DNA of 64,000 nucleotides, taken from Sphingomonas phyllosphaerae (GTDB taxonomy: Bacteria > Pseudomonadota > Alphaproteobacteria > Sphingomonadales > Sphingomonadaceae). The position numbers and the translations under genes are program-made. The stretch lies in assembly GCA_036946405.1 (NCBI GenBank), contig JAQIJC010000001.1, positions 2,865,501 to 2,929,500 of the forward strand, in the 5' to 3' direction. Under the pieces are notes generated by a model. The model did not search any database, had not been told where the DNA came from, and saw only the letters and a program-made list of their open reading frames with translations. Shown piece by piece: positions 44,736-53,825 of this stretch. Each line of letters starts with the position of its first letter. Positions within the stretch are counted from its first letter, which is position 1.

Positions 44736-45959
44736 ATGACGAACTTGGATCGCCGGATCGCGCCCGTTGAGGAACGCTTCCACTTACTTGATACACTTCG
44801 CGCCATTGCGCTTTACGGCGTGATCACCTTCAACGTCGCCGGCATGTCGGCGGCGTTCGTGGCAGGCGAGATCTTCCCAAAGGCGGGCGCGCTCGACAAA
44901 GCGTTCATGTTGTTCGATCTGATTCTGGTGCAAGGCAAGGCGCGCGCCGCCTTCGCGCTATTGTTCGGCATTGGCTTCGGGTTGATGATGGAGCGGATGA
45001 CCATGCGCGGGCACCGGTTCACCAGCTTCTACCTGCGGCGGATGACGGTGCTGCTCGCGTTCGGCCTCTTCAACCTCACCTTCCTCTACTTCGGCGACAT
45101 CCTGATCCTCTACGCGCTCATGGGCATGATCCTGCTACTGTTTCAACGGGTAAGCGACCGTGCGCTGCTCGGTCTCGGCCTTGCGCTGATTGTCGTGCCG
45201 TCGCTGGGTGTCGGGGTGGTGGAACTCGCTACGGGTGCGCCGATGCCGAGCCTCGGCGGCGGTGATCCCGACACGCTCTTCCGGGCACTGCGCCCGGCGT
45301 ACGAGGGCCACAGCTTCGCTGCCTATGTCGTCGCCAACCTGCGTTACTACGTTGAGCATTATCGGTTCGAGACGTCCTACGCGATCGTCTATGACCTAGG
45401 CGTGTTGGGGCTGTTCCTGACGGGGCTGTGGGTGGCGCGCAGGCGCGTGCTCATCGATACGAAGCAATGGGCACCCACGTTGCGGTGGGTCGCATGGATC
45501 TGCCTGCCGCTTGGCCTCGTTTTCAGCATCGTACATGGCAGCCGACGGCTCGGCATACCCGCGCACGGCGCTGCCTATGCGGCGGTTACGACCGCGTACG
45601 CCGGCCTCGCCATCATGGCATTCGGCTATGTGGCGCTCTTTGCGCTCCTGCTGTCGGGCAAGGGGCAGCGCGTCCATCGCGCGTTGTCGCCGGCCGGCCG
45701 CATGGCGCTGACCTGTTACCTCGCATCGAATGCGATCGGCTCGTTCGTCACTTATGGCTGGGGCTTGGGAATGCTCGGTCGGATGAACGGCTTCGCTCTC
45801 AACATGCTGTCGATCACCATCTATGCTGCGCTTTGCGTCCTTTCGGCCATTTGGCTGTCGAGGTTTCGGTTCGGTCCAGCCGAATGGATCTGGCGCTCGC
45901 TGACGTACGGGCAGGCGCAACCGATGCACAGACAACGGTGGGTTCCGTCAGCCCGATAG
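44736..45959 (+). CDS. DUF418 domain-containing integral membrane protein
   Basis: A 407-residue polytopic protein with about ten hydrophobic segments. It begins with the conserved RFHLLDTLRAIALYGVITFNVAG and has the RAAFALLFGIGFGLMM block. The C-terminal DUF418 domain contains LSPAGRMALTCYLASNAIGSFVTYGWGLGMLG and ends with FRFGPAEWIWRSLTYGQ. The function of the family is not established; YeiB-type relatives are often near transport or cell-envelope genes. GGGGAAG precedes the ATG. No operon partner is seen on either side. Confidence 0.85.
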   Translation: MTNLDRRIAPVEERFHLLDTLRAIALYGVITFNVAGMSAAFVAGEIFPKAGALDKAFMLFDLILVQGKARAAFALLFGIGFGLMMERMTMRGHRFTSFYLRRMTVLLAFGLFNLTFLYFGDILILYALMGMILLLFQRVSDRALLGLGLALIVVPSLGVGVVELATGAPMPSLGGGDPDTLFRALRPAYEGHSFAAYVVANLRYYVEHYRFETSYAIVYDLGVLGLFLTGLWVARRRVLIDTKQWAPTLRWVAWICLPLGLVFSIVHGSRRLGIPAHGAAYAAVTTAYAGLAIMAFGYVALFALLLSGKGQRVHRALSPAGRMALTCYLASNAIGSFVTYGWGLGMLGRMNGFALNMLSITIYAALCVLSAIWLSRFRFGPAEWIWRSLTYGQAQPMHRQRWVPSAR

Positions 45960-46383
45960 CAGCGTCGGCTTGTCCTCTAACCGGGAGGCAAAGCGCCACC
46001 GCGCGAAGCCACCAAGAACGTACCAACACCTGGGTTGGGCTGCAACGGTCTACGAGGAGACGACCTAGGACACGGCTGACTAGTCTAGAGGCGGGCGGCG
46101 AAGCGCTCGTTCGTCGCTCCGGAGGCTATCCCGGATCACGTCCCGGATGACGGGACGAGGCAAGCGAGCCTTGCAGGTCGATCCGTGCCAGAAGGACTGA
46201 CCGATTACTTTCAGGCATGTGTCGAGGATGGTTCTGGCCGCTCGGGCACCCCGCGCGGCTCGCGCATTCGAAGACGATGGTTGAGCGCAAACGACCTTCG
46301 GAGCTACCGTGCCGGCATTCATGGAGAATGTCGCGGCAGAACGTCTTGAGTGAACCCTCGGGTAGCTCACGCTATGCCCGTCT
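45960..46383. other. Gene-free stretch of 424 bp
   Basis: No open frame here shows a recognisable domain. The stretch lies between convergent genes (DUF418 and the Gfo/Idh oxidoreductase). An imperfect inverted repeat around CCCGGATCACGTCCCGGATGACGG (46133-46157) is the only structure noted. Confidence 0.4.
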
Positions 46384-47304
46384 TCAATCGCTGACGGGCA
46401 GCGCAATCCGCCCGTTCCCGGCTTGCGCGACGACGGCCTCGCACAGTTCGTGGGTCGCCAGAAGGGCGGCGGCATCGACCGGCCGGCGCTCGCGCGCGGC
46501 GAGCAGGAAATCGTCGCACATCGCCTCGAAGCCGCGTTGCCGCCCGACCGGGGTCCAGTCGCCGCGGCGACGGTGCGACTGTTTTCCCCGCGCCTCGGCC
46601 TGTTCGGCAAGGTCGAACACGCTCCGGCGTGCCCCGCCCCCGATCACGTCGAGGCGTTCCTCGTCGAGGCCGCTATTCCGGTGCATCGTGCCGATCGCGG
46701 TAAAGCCGTCACCCGCCAGCGTGAGCGTGATCGTGTGGAGCAGGCCGGCGACGACATGGGTTTCGATGGTGCGGCGAAGGACCGGCGCGGGCGCGAGCCA
46801 CAGCAACGTGTCGATCACATGGATGAAGTCATCGAACACCACCCGCCGCGGCAGGTCCGGCTGCGCGTCGCGATGCTTCCCCATGACAAAGAGATCGGCG
46901 CCGCTGCCATGCAGCGCGACGTAATCGGGCGCGAACCGCCGGTTGAAGCCGACCACGAGCGGGGTAGCGCGCGCGCTTGCCAGCGCGACGAGCGCCTCGA
47001 CCTCGGCGAGACGATCCGCCAGCGGCTTGTCGACGAAGGTGGGGATGCCCCGCTCGAGGAGCGACCGGACCAGTGCGCCATGCGCGGGCGTCGCCGCATG
47101 GACGAAGGCGGCGTCGAACGACCCGGCGGCCAGCGCCGCCTCCGCGCTGGCGTGGCGATGCGCGATCCGAAACGCGCGGCCCACCGCCTCGCGCACGGCA
47201 TGGTTGCGGGTCGCGAGATGGATATCGAGATCGGCGTGCTGCGCCAGGACGGGGAGATACGCCTTGCGGGCGATGTCGCCCAGCCCGATCAGAAGCACGC
47301 GCAC
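46384..47304 (-). CDS. Gfo/Idh/MocA-family NAD(P)-dependent oxidoreductase
   Basis: A 306-residue oxidoreductase acting on sugars or cyclitols. The N-terminal Rossmann fold is MRVLLIGLGDIARKAYLPVL (G-x-G-x2-A), followed by VDKPLAD, which corresponds to the EKP motif carrying the catalytic Lys. GFNRRFAPDY and DFIHVIDTL provide the usual mid-domain blocks including the conserved His region. It is the last gene of the minus-strand sugar-acid operon, 104 bp after the transporter gene. The substrate cannot be told from the sequence. Confidence 0.85.
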   Translation of the reverse strand: MRVLLIGLGDIARKAYLPVLAQHADLDIHLATRNHAVREAVGRAFRIAHRHASAEAALAAGSFDAAFVHAATPAHGALVRSLLERGIPTFVDKPLADRLAEVEALVALASARATPLVVGFNRRFAPDYVALHGSGADLFVMGKHRDAQPDLPRRVVFDDFIHVIDTLLWLAPAPVLRRTIETHVVAGLLHTITLTLAGDGFTAIGTMHRNSGLDEERLDVIGGGARRSVFDLAEQAEARGKQSHRRRGDWTPVGRQRGFEAMCDDFLLAARERRPVDAAALLATHELCEAVVAQAGNGRIALPVSD

Positions 47305-47408
47305 GGGTCATTCCTCGGTTCGGCCGCGTCGGTGTCCGTGCCGGCCAGCAGTCGCGCCGGCCTTGCGCCGCCGGGATGCGATTGTCGAGGCACGCGGCGC
47401 GCGCGCCG

Positions 47409-48716
47409 CTATGGCGCGCGGTCACCGCCCGCCCGCCGGCGCTCGCCGGCCATGATCCAGATCGTCAGCAGCAGCGAACCGGCGAGCACGTAGAGCCCGT
47501 CGGTCGTGCGTCCGGTCTGCTCCTTGATGACCCCCATCAGGAACGGCCCGAGGTAGCCGCCGAGGTTCCCGACCGAATTGATGATCGCGATCCCCGCGGC
47601 GGCGGCGGTGCCGGTCAGCATCGCCGACGGCAGCGTCCAGAACACGCTCTGGCTCGCATACAGCCCGAAGACCGCGAGACACAAAGCGGCGAGCGGGAAC
47701 AGCGTGCCCGGCAACGCCGCCGACCCGGCCAGCCCGAGCGCGGCGAGCAGCGCGTTGCCGATCACATAGCCGTGCCGTTGCCCCGCGCGGTCCGACCGGC
47801 GCGGCACGACCCAGAGCGCGATCGCGCCGAAGACGTACGGAACCGCGAACAACAGTCCAGCGACCGGCAACGCGCGCCCGCCTGCGGCCAGCAGGGTCGG
47901 CAGCCACAGGGTCACGCCGTACACCGCGAGCGGGAACGGCAGTAACGCCAGCGCCAGCCGCAGCACACGTCCGTCGCGGAACACGCCGCGCCACTCCCCC
48001 GCTGCTGCCGCGTGCGGCGGGGGCGTCTCCTCCGCCAGCGCCGCCGCCAGCCAGCGGCGATCCCCATTCGACAGCCAGCGCGCCGCGGCGAGGTCGTCGG
48101 GCAACAGCACCAGCGTCGGCAGGGCCAGCAGCACCGCGGGGACGCCGCTCACCACGAACAGCCACTGCCAGCCGCGCAGCCCCAAAGCGCCGTCGAGCCC
48201 GAGCAGCCATGCCGACAGCGGCCCGGTCATGATCAGTGCGAACGGCTGCGCCATCAGGAACAGCCCGAGGATGCGTCCGAGGTGGCGCTGCGGATACCAG
48301 CGCGTCAGATAGAAGACGATCCCCGGGTACAGTCCTGCCTCGGCCGCGCCCAGCAGGAAGCGCAGGACGTAGAAGGCCAGCGGCGTGCGGATCGTCGCCA
48401 TCAGCACGGTCACCACCCCCCAACTGACGAGGATCCGCGCGAACCAGCGCCGCGCGCCGACGCGGGTCAGCAGGATGTTGCTGGGCAGCTCGAACAGGAA
48501 ATAACCAATGAAGAACAGCCCCGCACCGAAACCATAGGCGGTGTCGCCGAGCCCGATGTCGGCGGCGAGCTGGAGCTTGGCGAAGCCCACCACCGACCGG
48601 TCGACATAGGCGACGGTGTAGAGCAGGATCAGCAGCGGCAGCAGCCGCATCGTCACGGTGCGGACGATCCGTGCCTCGCCGCTGGCGGCGTGCGCGCCCG
48701 CCAATGGCTCAGCCAC
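47409..48716 (-). CDS. MFS transporter, anion:cation symporter family, second copy in the operon
   Basis: A 435-residue inner-membrane carrier with twelve predicted helices. The N-terminus LLILLYTVAYVDRSVVGFAKLQ and the loop LGAAEAGLYPGIVFYLTRWYPQRHLGR are typical of ACS-family carriers of organic anions such as tartrate, galactonate and hexuronates. The GTG start overlaps the end of a 33-residue open frame. It belongs to the operon containing the acid-sugar dehydratase and probably imports a sugar acid. The two MFS carriers in this operon are from different branches, which may mean two related substrates. Confidence 0.88.
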   Translation of the reverse strand: MAEPLAGAHAASGEARIVRTVTMRLLPLLILLYTVAYVDRSVVGFAKLQLAADIGLGDTAYGFGAGLFFIGYFLFELPSNILLTRVGARRWFARILVSWGVVTVLMATIRTPLAFYVLRFLLGAAEAGLYPGIVFYLTRWYPQRHLGRILGLFLMAQPFALIMTGPLSAWLLGLDGALGLRGWQWLFVVSGVPAVLLALPTLVLLPDDLAAARWLSNGDRRWLAAALAEETPPPHAAAAGEWRGVFRDGRVLRLALALLPFPLAVYGVTLWLPTLLAAGGRALPVAGLLFAVPYVFGAIALWVVPRRSDRAGQRHGYVIGNALLAALGLAGSAALPGTLFPLAALCLAVFGLYASQSVFWTLPSAMLTGTAAAAGIAIINSVGNLGGYLGPFLMGVIKEQTGRTTDGLYVLAGSLLLTIWIMAGERRRAGGDRAP

Positions 48717-48810
48717 CGGTCAGCTCCTCCAGCAATCCGGGCGCCAGCTGCTCGACCCCGAGCGACAGCGCCGCCAGCCACCCGCCCCGTCGCAGCGCGG
48801 CGCGGATCAT
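48709..48810 (-). CDS. Small open frame of 33 residues coupling two operon genes
   Basis: ATG at 48810 overlaps the stop of the dehydrogenase gene as ATGA. The frame encodes MIRAALRRGGWLAALSLGV plus 14 more residues, and it ends at 48709 inside the start of the MFS gene (8-base overlap). It has an amphipathic basic start and a Leu-rich middle. No family is recognised. The exact fit at both ends suggests either a real small protein or a device that carries ribosomes across the gap to the transporter gene. Confidence 0.45.
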   Translation of the reverse strand: MIRAALRRGGWLAALSLGVEQLAPGLLEELTGG

Positions 48811-49676
48811 CCGCGGCGCACGCCCTCGACTACCGCCGCCATGTCGTCGTCGGCATGGTCACCGGCCGCGGCCTCGAACCGCGCCCGCGCCACCACGGCG
48901 CTCGGCAGGTCGAGCCCCTGCGCGGCGAACGCGGCCTCGGCATAGCCGAGGTCCTTCGCCATCAGCGGCAGGAAGAAACGCGGATCATAGTCACGCTCGA
49001 GCATCCGCGGCGCGACCAGCTTGGCGATCGGGCTGCCCGGCGCGCCCGCTACCAGTAGCGGCACGATCCGCGCGGCGTCCAGCCCGCTGCGCTCGACCAT
49101 CACCACCGCCTCGGCAAGGCTGGCGACCTGGACGCCGCACAGGAAGTTGTTGATCAGCTTGAACACCGCCCCGCTGCCGGACGCGCCGAGATGGACGATC
49201 TCGCTGCCCATCGCCTCCAGCGCGGCGCGCGCCTGCGCCAGCGCATCGGCGTCGCCGCCGACCAGGAAGCGCAGGCTGCCCTCCTCGGCCTGCTGCCGGC
49301 TGCCGCTGACCGGCGCGTCGAGCAGCCGGACGCCGGCTGCGGCGGCCTCGGCACCGAGCGTGCGGACCCAGTCGACGGTCAGCGTGCTCGACTCCACCGC
49401 CACCGCGCCGGGCGTCATCGCGGCCAGCGCGCCGTCCGCGCCGAGCCACGCACTGCGCGAGGCCGGATCGTCGGCGAGCATCGCGATCACGATCGCGGCG
49501 TCCGCAGCCGCCGCAGCGGGCGTGTCGGCGACGCGCGCGCCGGCCGCGGCGAGCGGCGCCGCCTTCGCCGTCGAGCGGTTCCACACCGCCACGTCGAACC
49601 CCGCCGCCACCAGCCGGCGCGCCATGCCCGCGCCCATCGTTCCCAGCCCCAGAAACGCGATCTTTCCGTTCGTCAT
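48807..49676 (-). CDS. Beta-hydroxyacid dehydrogenase (3-hydroxyisobutyrate dehydrogenase / tartronate-semialdehyde reductase family)
   Basis: A 289-residue NAD(P)-dependent enzyme. The nucleotide motif is IAFLGLGTMGAGMARRL, followed by VWNRS, the substrate motif LDAPVSGSRQQAEEGSLRFLVGG (D-A-P-V-S-G), and the catalytic Lys in FKLINNFLCG. The family reduces or oxidises small beta-hydroxy acids such as glycerate/tartronate semialdehyde. The start is tied to the dehydratase gene by an ATGA overlap. In this operon it could handle a three- or four-carbon product of sugar-acid breakdown, an inference from context. Confidence 0.9.
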   Translation of the reverse strand: MTNGKIAFLGLGTMGAGMARRLVAAGFDVAVWNRSTAKAAPLAAAGARVADTPAAAAADAAIVIAMLADDPASRSAWLGADGALAAMTPGAVAVESSTLTVDWVRTLGAEAAAAGVRLLDAPVSGSRQQAEEGSLRFLVGGDADALAQARAALEAMGSEIVHLGASGSGAVFKLINNFLCGVQVASLAEAVVMVERSGLDAARIVPLLVAGAPGSPIAKLVAPRMLERDYDPRFFLPLMAKDLGYAEAAFAAQGLDLPSAVVARARFEAAAGDHADDDMAAVVEGVRRG

Positions 49677-50851
49677 GCCGTCACCTCGAAATTGGCCAGC
49701 GCCGCCTCGTCGATCTCCAGCCCGAGACCCGGCACGTCGTCGCTGAGCGAGACATAGCCGTCCTCGGCGACCGGTTCGCCCTTGAAGACGTACCAGAACA
49801 GCTCGTTGCCAACCTCGACGTCGACCTTGGGAAAATATTCCGCGATCGGCGAATTGAGGCTGGCCATCACGACATGGTAATTGTGCATCTGCCCGGCGTG
49901 CGGGACGACCGGGATCGAATGCGCCTCGGCCAGCGCCTGGATCTTGCGCGCCGCAGTCAGCCCGCCGACGCGGTTGGTGTCGAACTGGATATAGTCGAGC
50001 GCCCGCGCCTCGATCAGCTGGCGGAAGCCGTAGCTGGTGAACTCGTGCTCGCCCGCCGCGATCGGCGTCGTGCCGAAGCGGCGCAGCTCGTGATAGCCGT
50101 GGATGTCGTCGGGGATGATCGCCTCTTCCAGCCAGCGCAGGTTGAACGGCTCGATCAGCCGCATCATCCGCTTCGCGTAGTCGAGGCTCCAGCCCATATA
50201 GGCATCGGCCATCACGTCGATCTCGTCCCCGATCGCCTCACGCACGGTGCGCACCAGCGCGACGTTGCGCGCCATGCCGGCCGCGCCATCGTCGGGGCCC
50301 CAGCCGAAGCGCAGCTTCATCGCCTTGAACCCCTGCGCCTTGTAGCGCGTCGCCTCCGCGGCCAGCTCGTCGAGCGGGACCGAATAGAGCCGGCTGGCAT
50401 AGACCGGGATGCGCGGCCGGGTGCGCCCGCCCATCAACCGGAAGCACGGCTGGCGCGCATCCTTGCCCATCAGGTCCCACAAGGCGATGTCGATCGCGGA
50501 GATCGCCGCCATCACCACGCCCTTGCGCCCGAACGCCATCGTCTTGCGGTACATGTGCTGCCACAGGAATTCGGTGTCCCACGGATCGTGGCCGAGGATC
50601 AGCGGCGCCAGCGCGCCGTCGATCAGCGCCTTGGCGGCGAGCGGGGCGAGCGCCGCATTGCCGATCCCGACCAGCCCCTTTTCGGTGAACACCTCGACGA
50701 TCAGCCAGCCGTGGAAGGTGAAGCTGCCCATCGTCTCGCGCGACAGCAGCGGCGCGACGGCATCCATCGGGTTGGTGCAGAAATGCGGCGGCAGCGCCTG
50801 TGTCTGCCCCTTCCATTGCACGACGCGGGTACGGACTTCGGTGATCTTCAC
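49673..50851 (-). CDS. Enolase-superfamily sugar-acid dehydratase, L-rhamnonate-dehydratase-like
   Basis: A 392-residue member of the mandelate-racemase branch. The metal ligands are visible in DVMADAYMGW (Asp), LRWLEEAI (Glu) and PIAAGEHEFT (Glu). The general base His lies in VVPHAGQMHNYHVVMAS, and KLRFGWGPDDGAAG resembles the WGPHDGDAG block of E. coli L-rhamnonate dehydratase RhmD. These enzymes form a 2-keto-3-deoxy acid. The GTG start overlaps the upstream MFS stop as GTGA. L-rhamnonate is the best guess, but D-gluconate, L-fuconate and related acids are not excluded because the N-terminal specificity residues differ from RhmD. Confidence 0.85.
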   Translation of the reverse strand: MKITEVRTRVVQWKGQTQALPPHFCTNPMDAVAPLLSRETMGSFTFHGWLIVEVFTEKGLVGIGNAALAPLAAKALIDGALAPLILGHDPWDTEFLWQHMYRKTMAFGRKGVVMAAISAIDIALWDLMGKDARQPCFRLMGGRTRPRIPVYASRLYSVPLDELAAEATRYKAQGFKAMKLRFGWGPDDGAAGMARNVALVRTVREAIGDEIDVMADAYMGWSLDYAKRMMRLIEPFNLRWLEEAIIPDDIHGYHELRRFGTTPIAAGEHEFTSYGFRQLIEARALDYIQFDTNRVGGLTAARKIQALAEAHSIPVVPHAGQMHNYHVVMASLNSPIAEYFPKVDVEVGNELFWYVFKGEPVAEDGYVSLSDDVPGLGLEIDEAALANFEVTA

Positions 50852-52116
50852 GACAGGACTCCCCTGGAACCGGAATTGAAATCGAGCCGCGCGATGCGGG
50901 GCACCGCGAGGCAGATGAGCGCAAAGGCGAGCAGGTGGAGCGAGGCGGCGGTGGCGAGCACCGGAGCGTAGCCGAGTCCGTGGTCGAGCGCCCAGCCGGC
51001 TGCCTGCCCCATGACGATCCCCCCGAGCGCGCCGCCCATCCCGACCAGCCCGGCGAGCCGGCCGAGCGCCGCGCGCGGGATCAGGTCGGTGGGCAGCGTC
51101 ATCACCAGCGTCGACCAGCCCTGCTGTCCGAAGAAGGCGAGGCTGAACAATGCGATCACCCAGCCGATCGACGGCGCGTGCGGCACGAACATCACCCACG
51201 GCATACAGGCCGCGCAGGCGCCGAGCGCGATCTTGCGCGCGGCGTTCACCGACGTGCCGCGCGCCAGCAGCCAGCTGGAAAGGCCGCCGGCCGCGACGCT
51301 GCCGACGCCGGCCGCCGCATAGGGAATCCAGCCGATCGTCGCGGCCTGTTTGAGGTCGAAGGCGTGCGCCTCGAAGAGATATTTGGGCAGCCAGAACAGG
51401 TAGAAATACCACGCGCCGTCGCTCAGGAACTTGGCGCCGACCACCCCCAGCACCGCGCGCCGCGCCAGCAGGGCGCGCACGCCCGGCCCGGCGGACGGGC
51501 CGACCGCCATCGCCCGTGCCGCCGGCGGATCGCGGTAGATCACCGCCCACCACAGCGCCCACGCCAGCCCGAACGCGCCGGTGACGAAGAACACCCAGCG
51601 CCAGCTCGCCAGCCCCAGCCAATCGGCATGCGTGAGCAGCAGCGCGATCAGCGGCGGCGCGAGCACCGCACCGACCGAGGTGCCGGCGTTGATGATGCCC
51701 AGAGCGGTCGCGCGCTGCTCGGGCGCGAAGCGCTCCGCCACGGCGCGCGTCGCGGCCGGGAAGCCCCCGCCCTCCCCCATCCCCAGCAACAGCCGGCTGA
51801 CGATCAGCGCCGCGACCCCGCCGGCAAGCCCGTGGCTGGCGCAGGCCAGCGACCAGAACGCCATGATCGCGACGAAGCCGCGCCGCGTCCCGACGCGGTC
51901 GAGCAGCCAGCCGCCGCCCAGATACATAAGCCCGTAGGTGGCCAGAAACGCCGAATCGAGCAGCGCCTTGGTCTGGTTGCCGATCGGAATGTCGCGCTGG
52001 ATGCTGGCGATCGCCCAGGGCAGCGTCTGGCGGTCGAGATAGCTGATCGCGATCGCGACCGCGACGACGAAGGCGATCCCCCAGCCGCCGCGCGCCGCCG
52101 ACGGGCTACTGGCCAT
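50848..52116 (-). CDS. MFS transporter, hexuronate (ExuT)-like
   Basis: A 422-residue inner-membrane symporter. AIAISYLDRQTLPWAIASIQ at the N-terminus, GMGEGGGFPAATRAVAERFAPEQRATALGIINAGTSVGAVLAPPL and the later WRWVFFVTG block are those of the ExuT branch that carries hexuronates and similar acids. It lies directly between the GH39 glycosidase (11-base overlap) and the dehydratase (GTGA overlap), a classical order for uptake and use of an acid released in the periplasm. Confidence 0.9.
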   Translation of the reverse strand: MASSPSAARGGWGIAFVVAVAIAISYLDRQTLPWAIASIQRDIPIGNQTKALLDSAFLATYGLMYLGGGWLLDRVGTRRGFVAIMAFWSLACASHGLAGGVAALIVSRLLLGMGEGGGFPAATRAVAERFAPEQRATALGIINAGTSVGAVLAPPLIALLLTHADWLGLASWRWVFFVTGAFGLAWALWWAVIYRDPPAARAMAVGPSAGPGVRALLARRAVLGVVGAKFLSDGAWYFYLFWLPKYLFEAHAFDLKQAATIGWIPYAAAGVGSVAAGGLSSWLLARGTSVNAARKIALGACAACMPWVMFVPHAPSIGWVIALFSLAFFGQQGWSTLVMTLPTDLIPRAALGRLAGLVGMGGALGGIVMGQAAGWALDHGLGYAPVLATAASLHLLAFALICLAVPRIARLDFNSGSRGVLS

Positions 52117-53800
52117 CGATCACGACCAGCGCCACCCCCTGCCGCGGCACGTCCAGCGTGGCGGTGGTGGTGCCGCCCGCCGCGCCGGTCAGCGCCAGCG
52201 GCTGCGGCTGCATCACCGACGCCTGTTCGAGCTGCACATATTGCGCATCGTCGGGCGCGATCGGCGACCCCATCTTCTTCCACGCGGCGAAGGCGTTGGC
52301 ATGGTCGCCGTCGACCCGCCACACCGTCGCGCGCGCCCTTGCTCCGCCCTTCATACCGCGCAGCGCCAGCGTCACCGCCGCGCGCGCGCCCGGCACGTCG
52401 TCGTCATGATAATGCCAGACCAGCACCGCGACCTTGCCGTCGGCGGTGCGCGTCGCGATCGTGCCGACGTCAGCCGCGCCGCGCACGCCGTCGCGCATCA
52501 CGGTGTCGAGCGGCAGCTGCGCGTCGCTGGTCGCCGCCAGCCGGTCGGCGCCGAGCTGCGCGAACATCCGGAAGACGTTGAGCACCGGCAGGTCGACGCC
52601 GTTCGACGACAGCTGGCGATAGCCGGCGAACCACGGCTGGTCCTCGAACTCGAACGCCCAGGTCAGCGCGCCGTCGAGGTTGACCTTGCGCCGCGCCGCC
52701 AGCTCCCACATCCGCGCGAAGCTTGCGGCGGTGTAGCTCGAATACATCGTGCCGTTGCGATAGGCGTTCGCCGGCCCCGGGCAGGCCGCGCAGCCCTCCG
52801 GATCGCTTTCGCCGATCACCACCGGCTTGCCCGCCAGCGCCGGGTTCGACAGCGTCTTGGTGAAGCCGTCGTTGGCCTCCTTCAGCTGTTGCGCGATCCC
52901 CATCCGGACATGGCCGTCGACGAAGGTCGGGCGGCCCTTGGCATGGAAGGCGAGGAAGTCGGTCGGGGTGCCGATCTGCCCGGTCGCATAGTTCCGCCCG
53001 GCGGTGACGTGCTTGAGGAAGCCGTCCATGAACGCCCCGCCCGCCCCGGCGGCGTCGGGGCCGCCGACCCGCGCGGTCGGCAGCGCGCGGCGGATGCCGT
53101 CGACCGCATAATCGTGCATCTTGTAGAATTCGTCGTGGCTGGCTTTCCAGTACCAGCCGTTGGCCTCGTTCCAGATCTCGAAATACCAGCGCTCGACCTC
53201 GGCGCGGCCGTAGCGCTCGACATTGTGCTTGGTCCACTGGAAGATCAGCTCACGCCACTTGTCGTAATCCTTGGGCGGATAGGCCCAGCCGGACATGATG
53301 CGTTTATAGTCGAATCCCGGCCGCCAGTCGTGGCGATAGGGCGTGCCGGCAGGCGCGGACGACAGCGCCTCGGGCATGAAGCCGATCTGCAGATACGGGT
53401 GGATCCCCGCGGCACGATAGGTGTCGATGATCCGGTCGACGTTGGTCCAGTTGTAGATCGGCTTGCCGTCCGGAGTCTCGTTGTAGATGTCGGTGCTGCC
53501 CCATTTGAACGCGGCGGTGCCGTCGCCGGTGTTGAGCAGGTTGTGCGCGCGGAAATAGATGTCGCCGCGCTTCAGCTTGCCGAGTTCGGCGATCAGCTTT
53601 TTGCCGTCCTTCATCGTCGCGTAATTGGGCTCGTCGGCGCCGAAGAAGCGCCAGATCGGCGGCAGCTTGCCGGCGGTCTGCGTGGTGTCGACCGTGATCC
53701 GCACTGGGCGCGCGGCAGCAGGGGCCTGCGCATCGGCCGGCGCGGCGAGCAACGTGCCTGCCAACAGCAACGGGGCGAGCAGATGGCGATAGGGGCGCAT
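52106..53800 (-). CDS. Glycoside hydrolase family 39, exported
   Basis: A 564-residue enzyme with signal peptide ending near ADAQA. The GH39 barrel has acid/base Glu212 in WYFEIWNEANGW and probable nucleophile Glu331 in VVIGESDPEG, followed by a beta-rich C-terminal domain. The family includes beta-xylosidases, alpha-L-iduronidases and enzymes that act on rhamnose-containing disaccharides. In this operon, with a rhamnonate-dehydratase-like gene, a rhamnose- or uronic-acid-containing glycan is plausible. The start at 53800 lies 25 bp after the TonB receptor stop, so both are co-transcribed. Confidence 0.88.
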   Translation of the reverse strand: MRPYRHLLAPLLLAGTLLAAPADAQAPAAARPVRITVDTTQTAGKLPPIWRFFGADEPNYATMKDGKKLIAELGKLKRGDIYFRAHNLLNTGDGTAAFKWGSTDIYNETPDGKPIYNWTNVDRIIDTYRAAGIHPYLQIGFMPEALSSAPAGTPYRHDWRPGFDYKRIMSGWAYPPKDYDKWRELIFQWTKHNVERYGRAEVERWYFEIWNEANGWYWKASHDEFYKMHDYAVDGIRRALPTARVGGPDAAGAGGAFMDGFLKHVTAGRNYATGQIGTPTDFLAFHAKGRPTFVDGHVRMGIAQQLKEANDGFTKTLSNPALAGKPVVIGESDPEGCAACPGPANAYRNGTMYSSYTAASFARMWELAARRKVNLDGALTWAFEFEDQPWFAGYRQLSSNGVDLPVLNVFRMFAQLGADRLAATSDAQLPLDTVMRDGVRGAADVGTIATRTADGKVAVLVWHYHDDDVPGARAAVTLALRGMKGGARARATVWRVDGDHANAFAAWKKMGSPIAPDDAQYVQLEQASVMQPQPLALTGAAGGTTTATLDVPRQGVALVVIDGQ

Positions 53801-53825
53801 CGGGGATCCTCTCTTGTCGTGTGAA

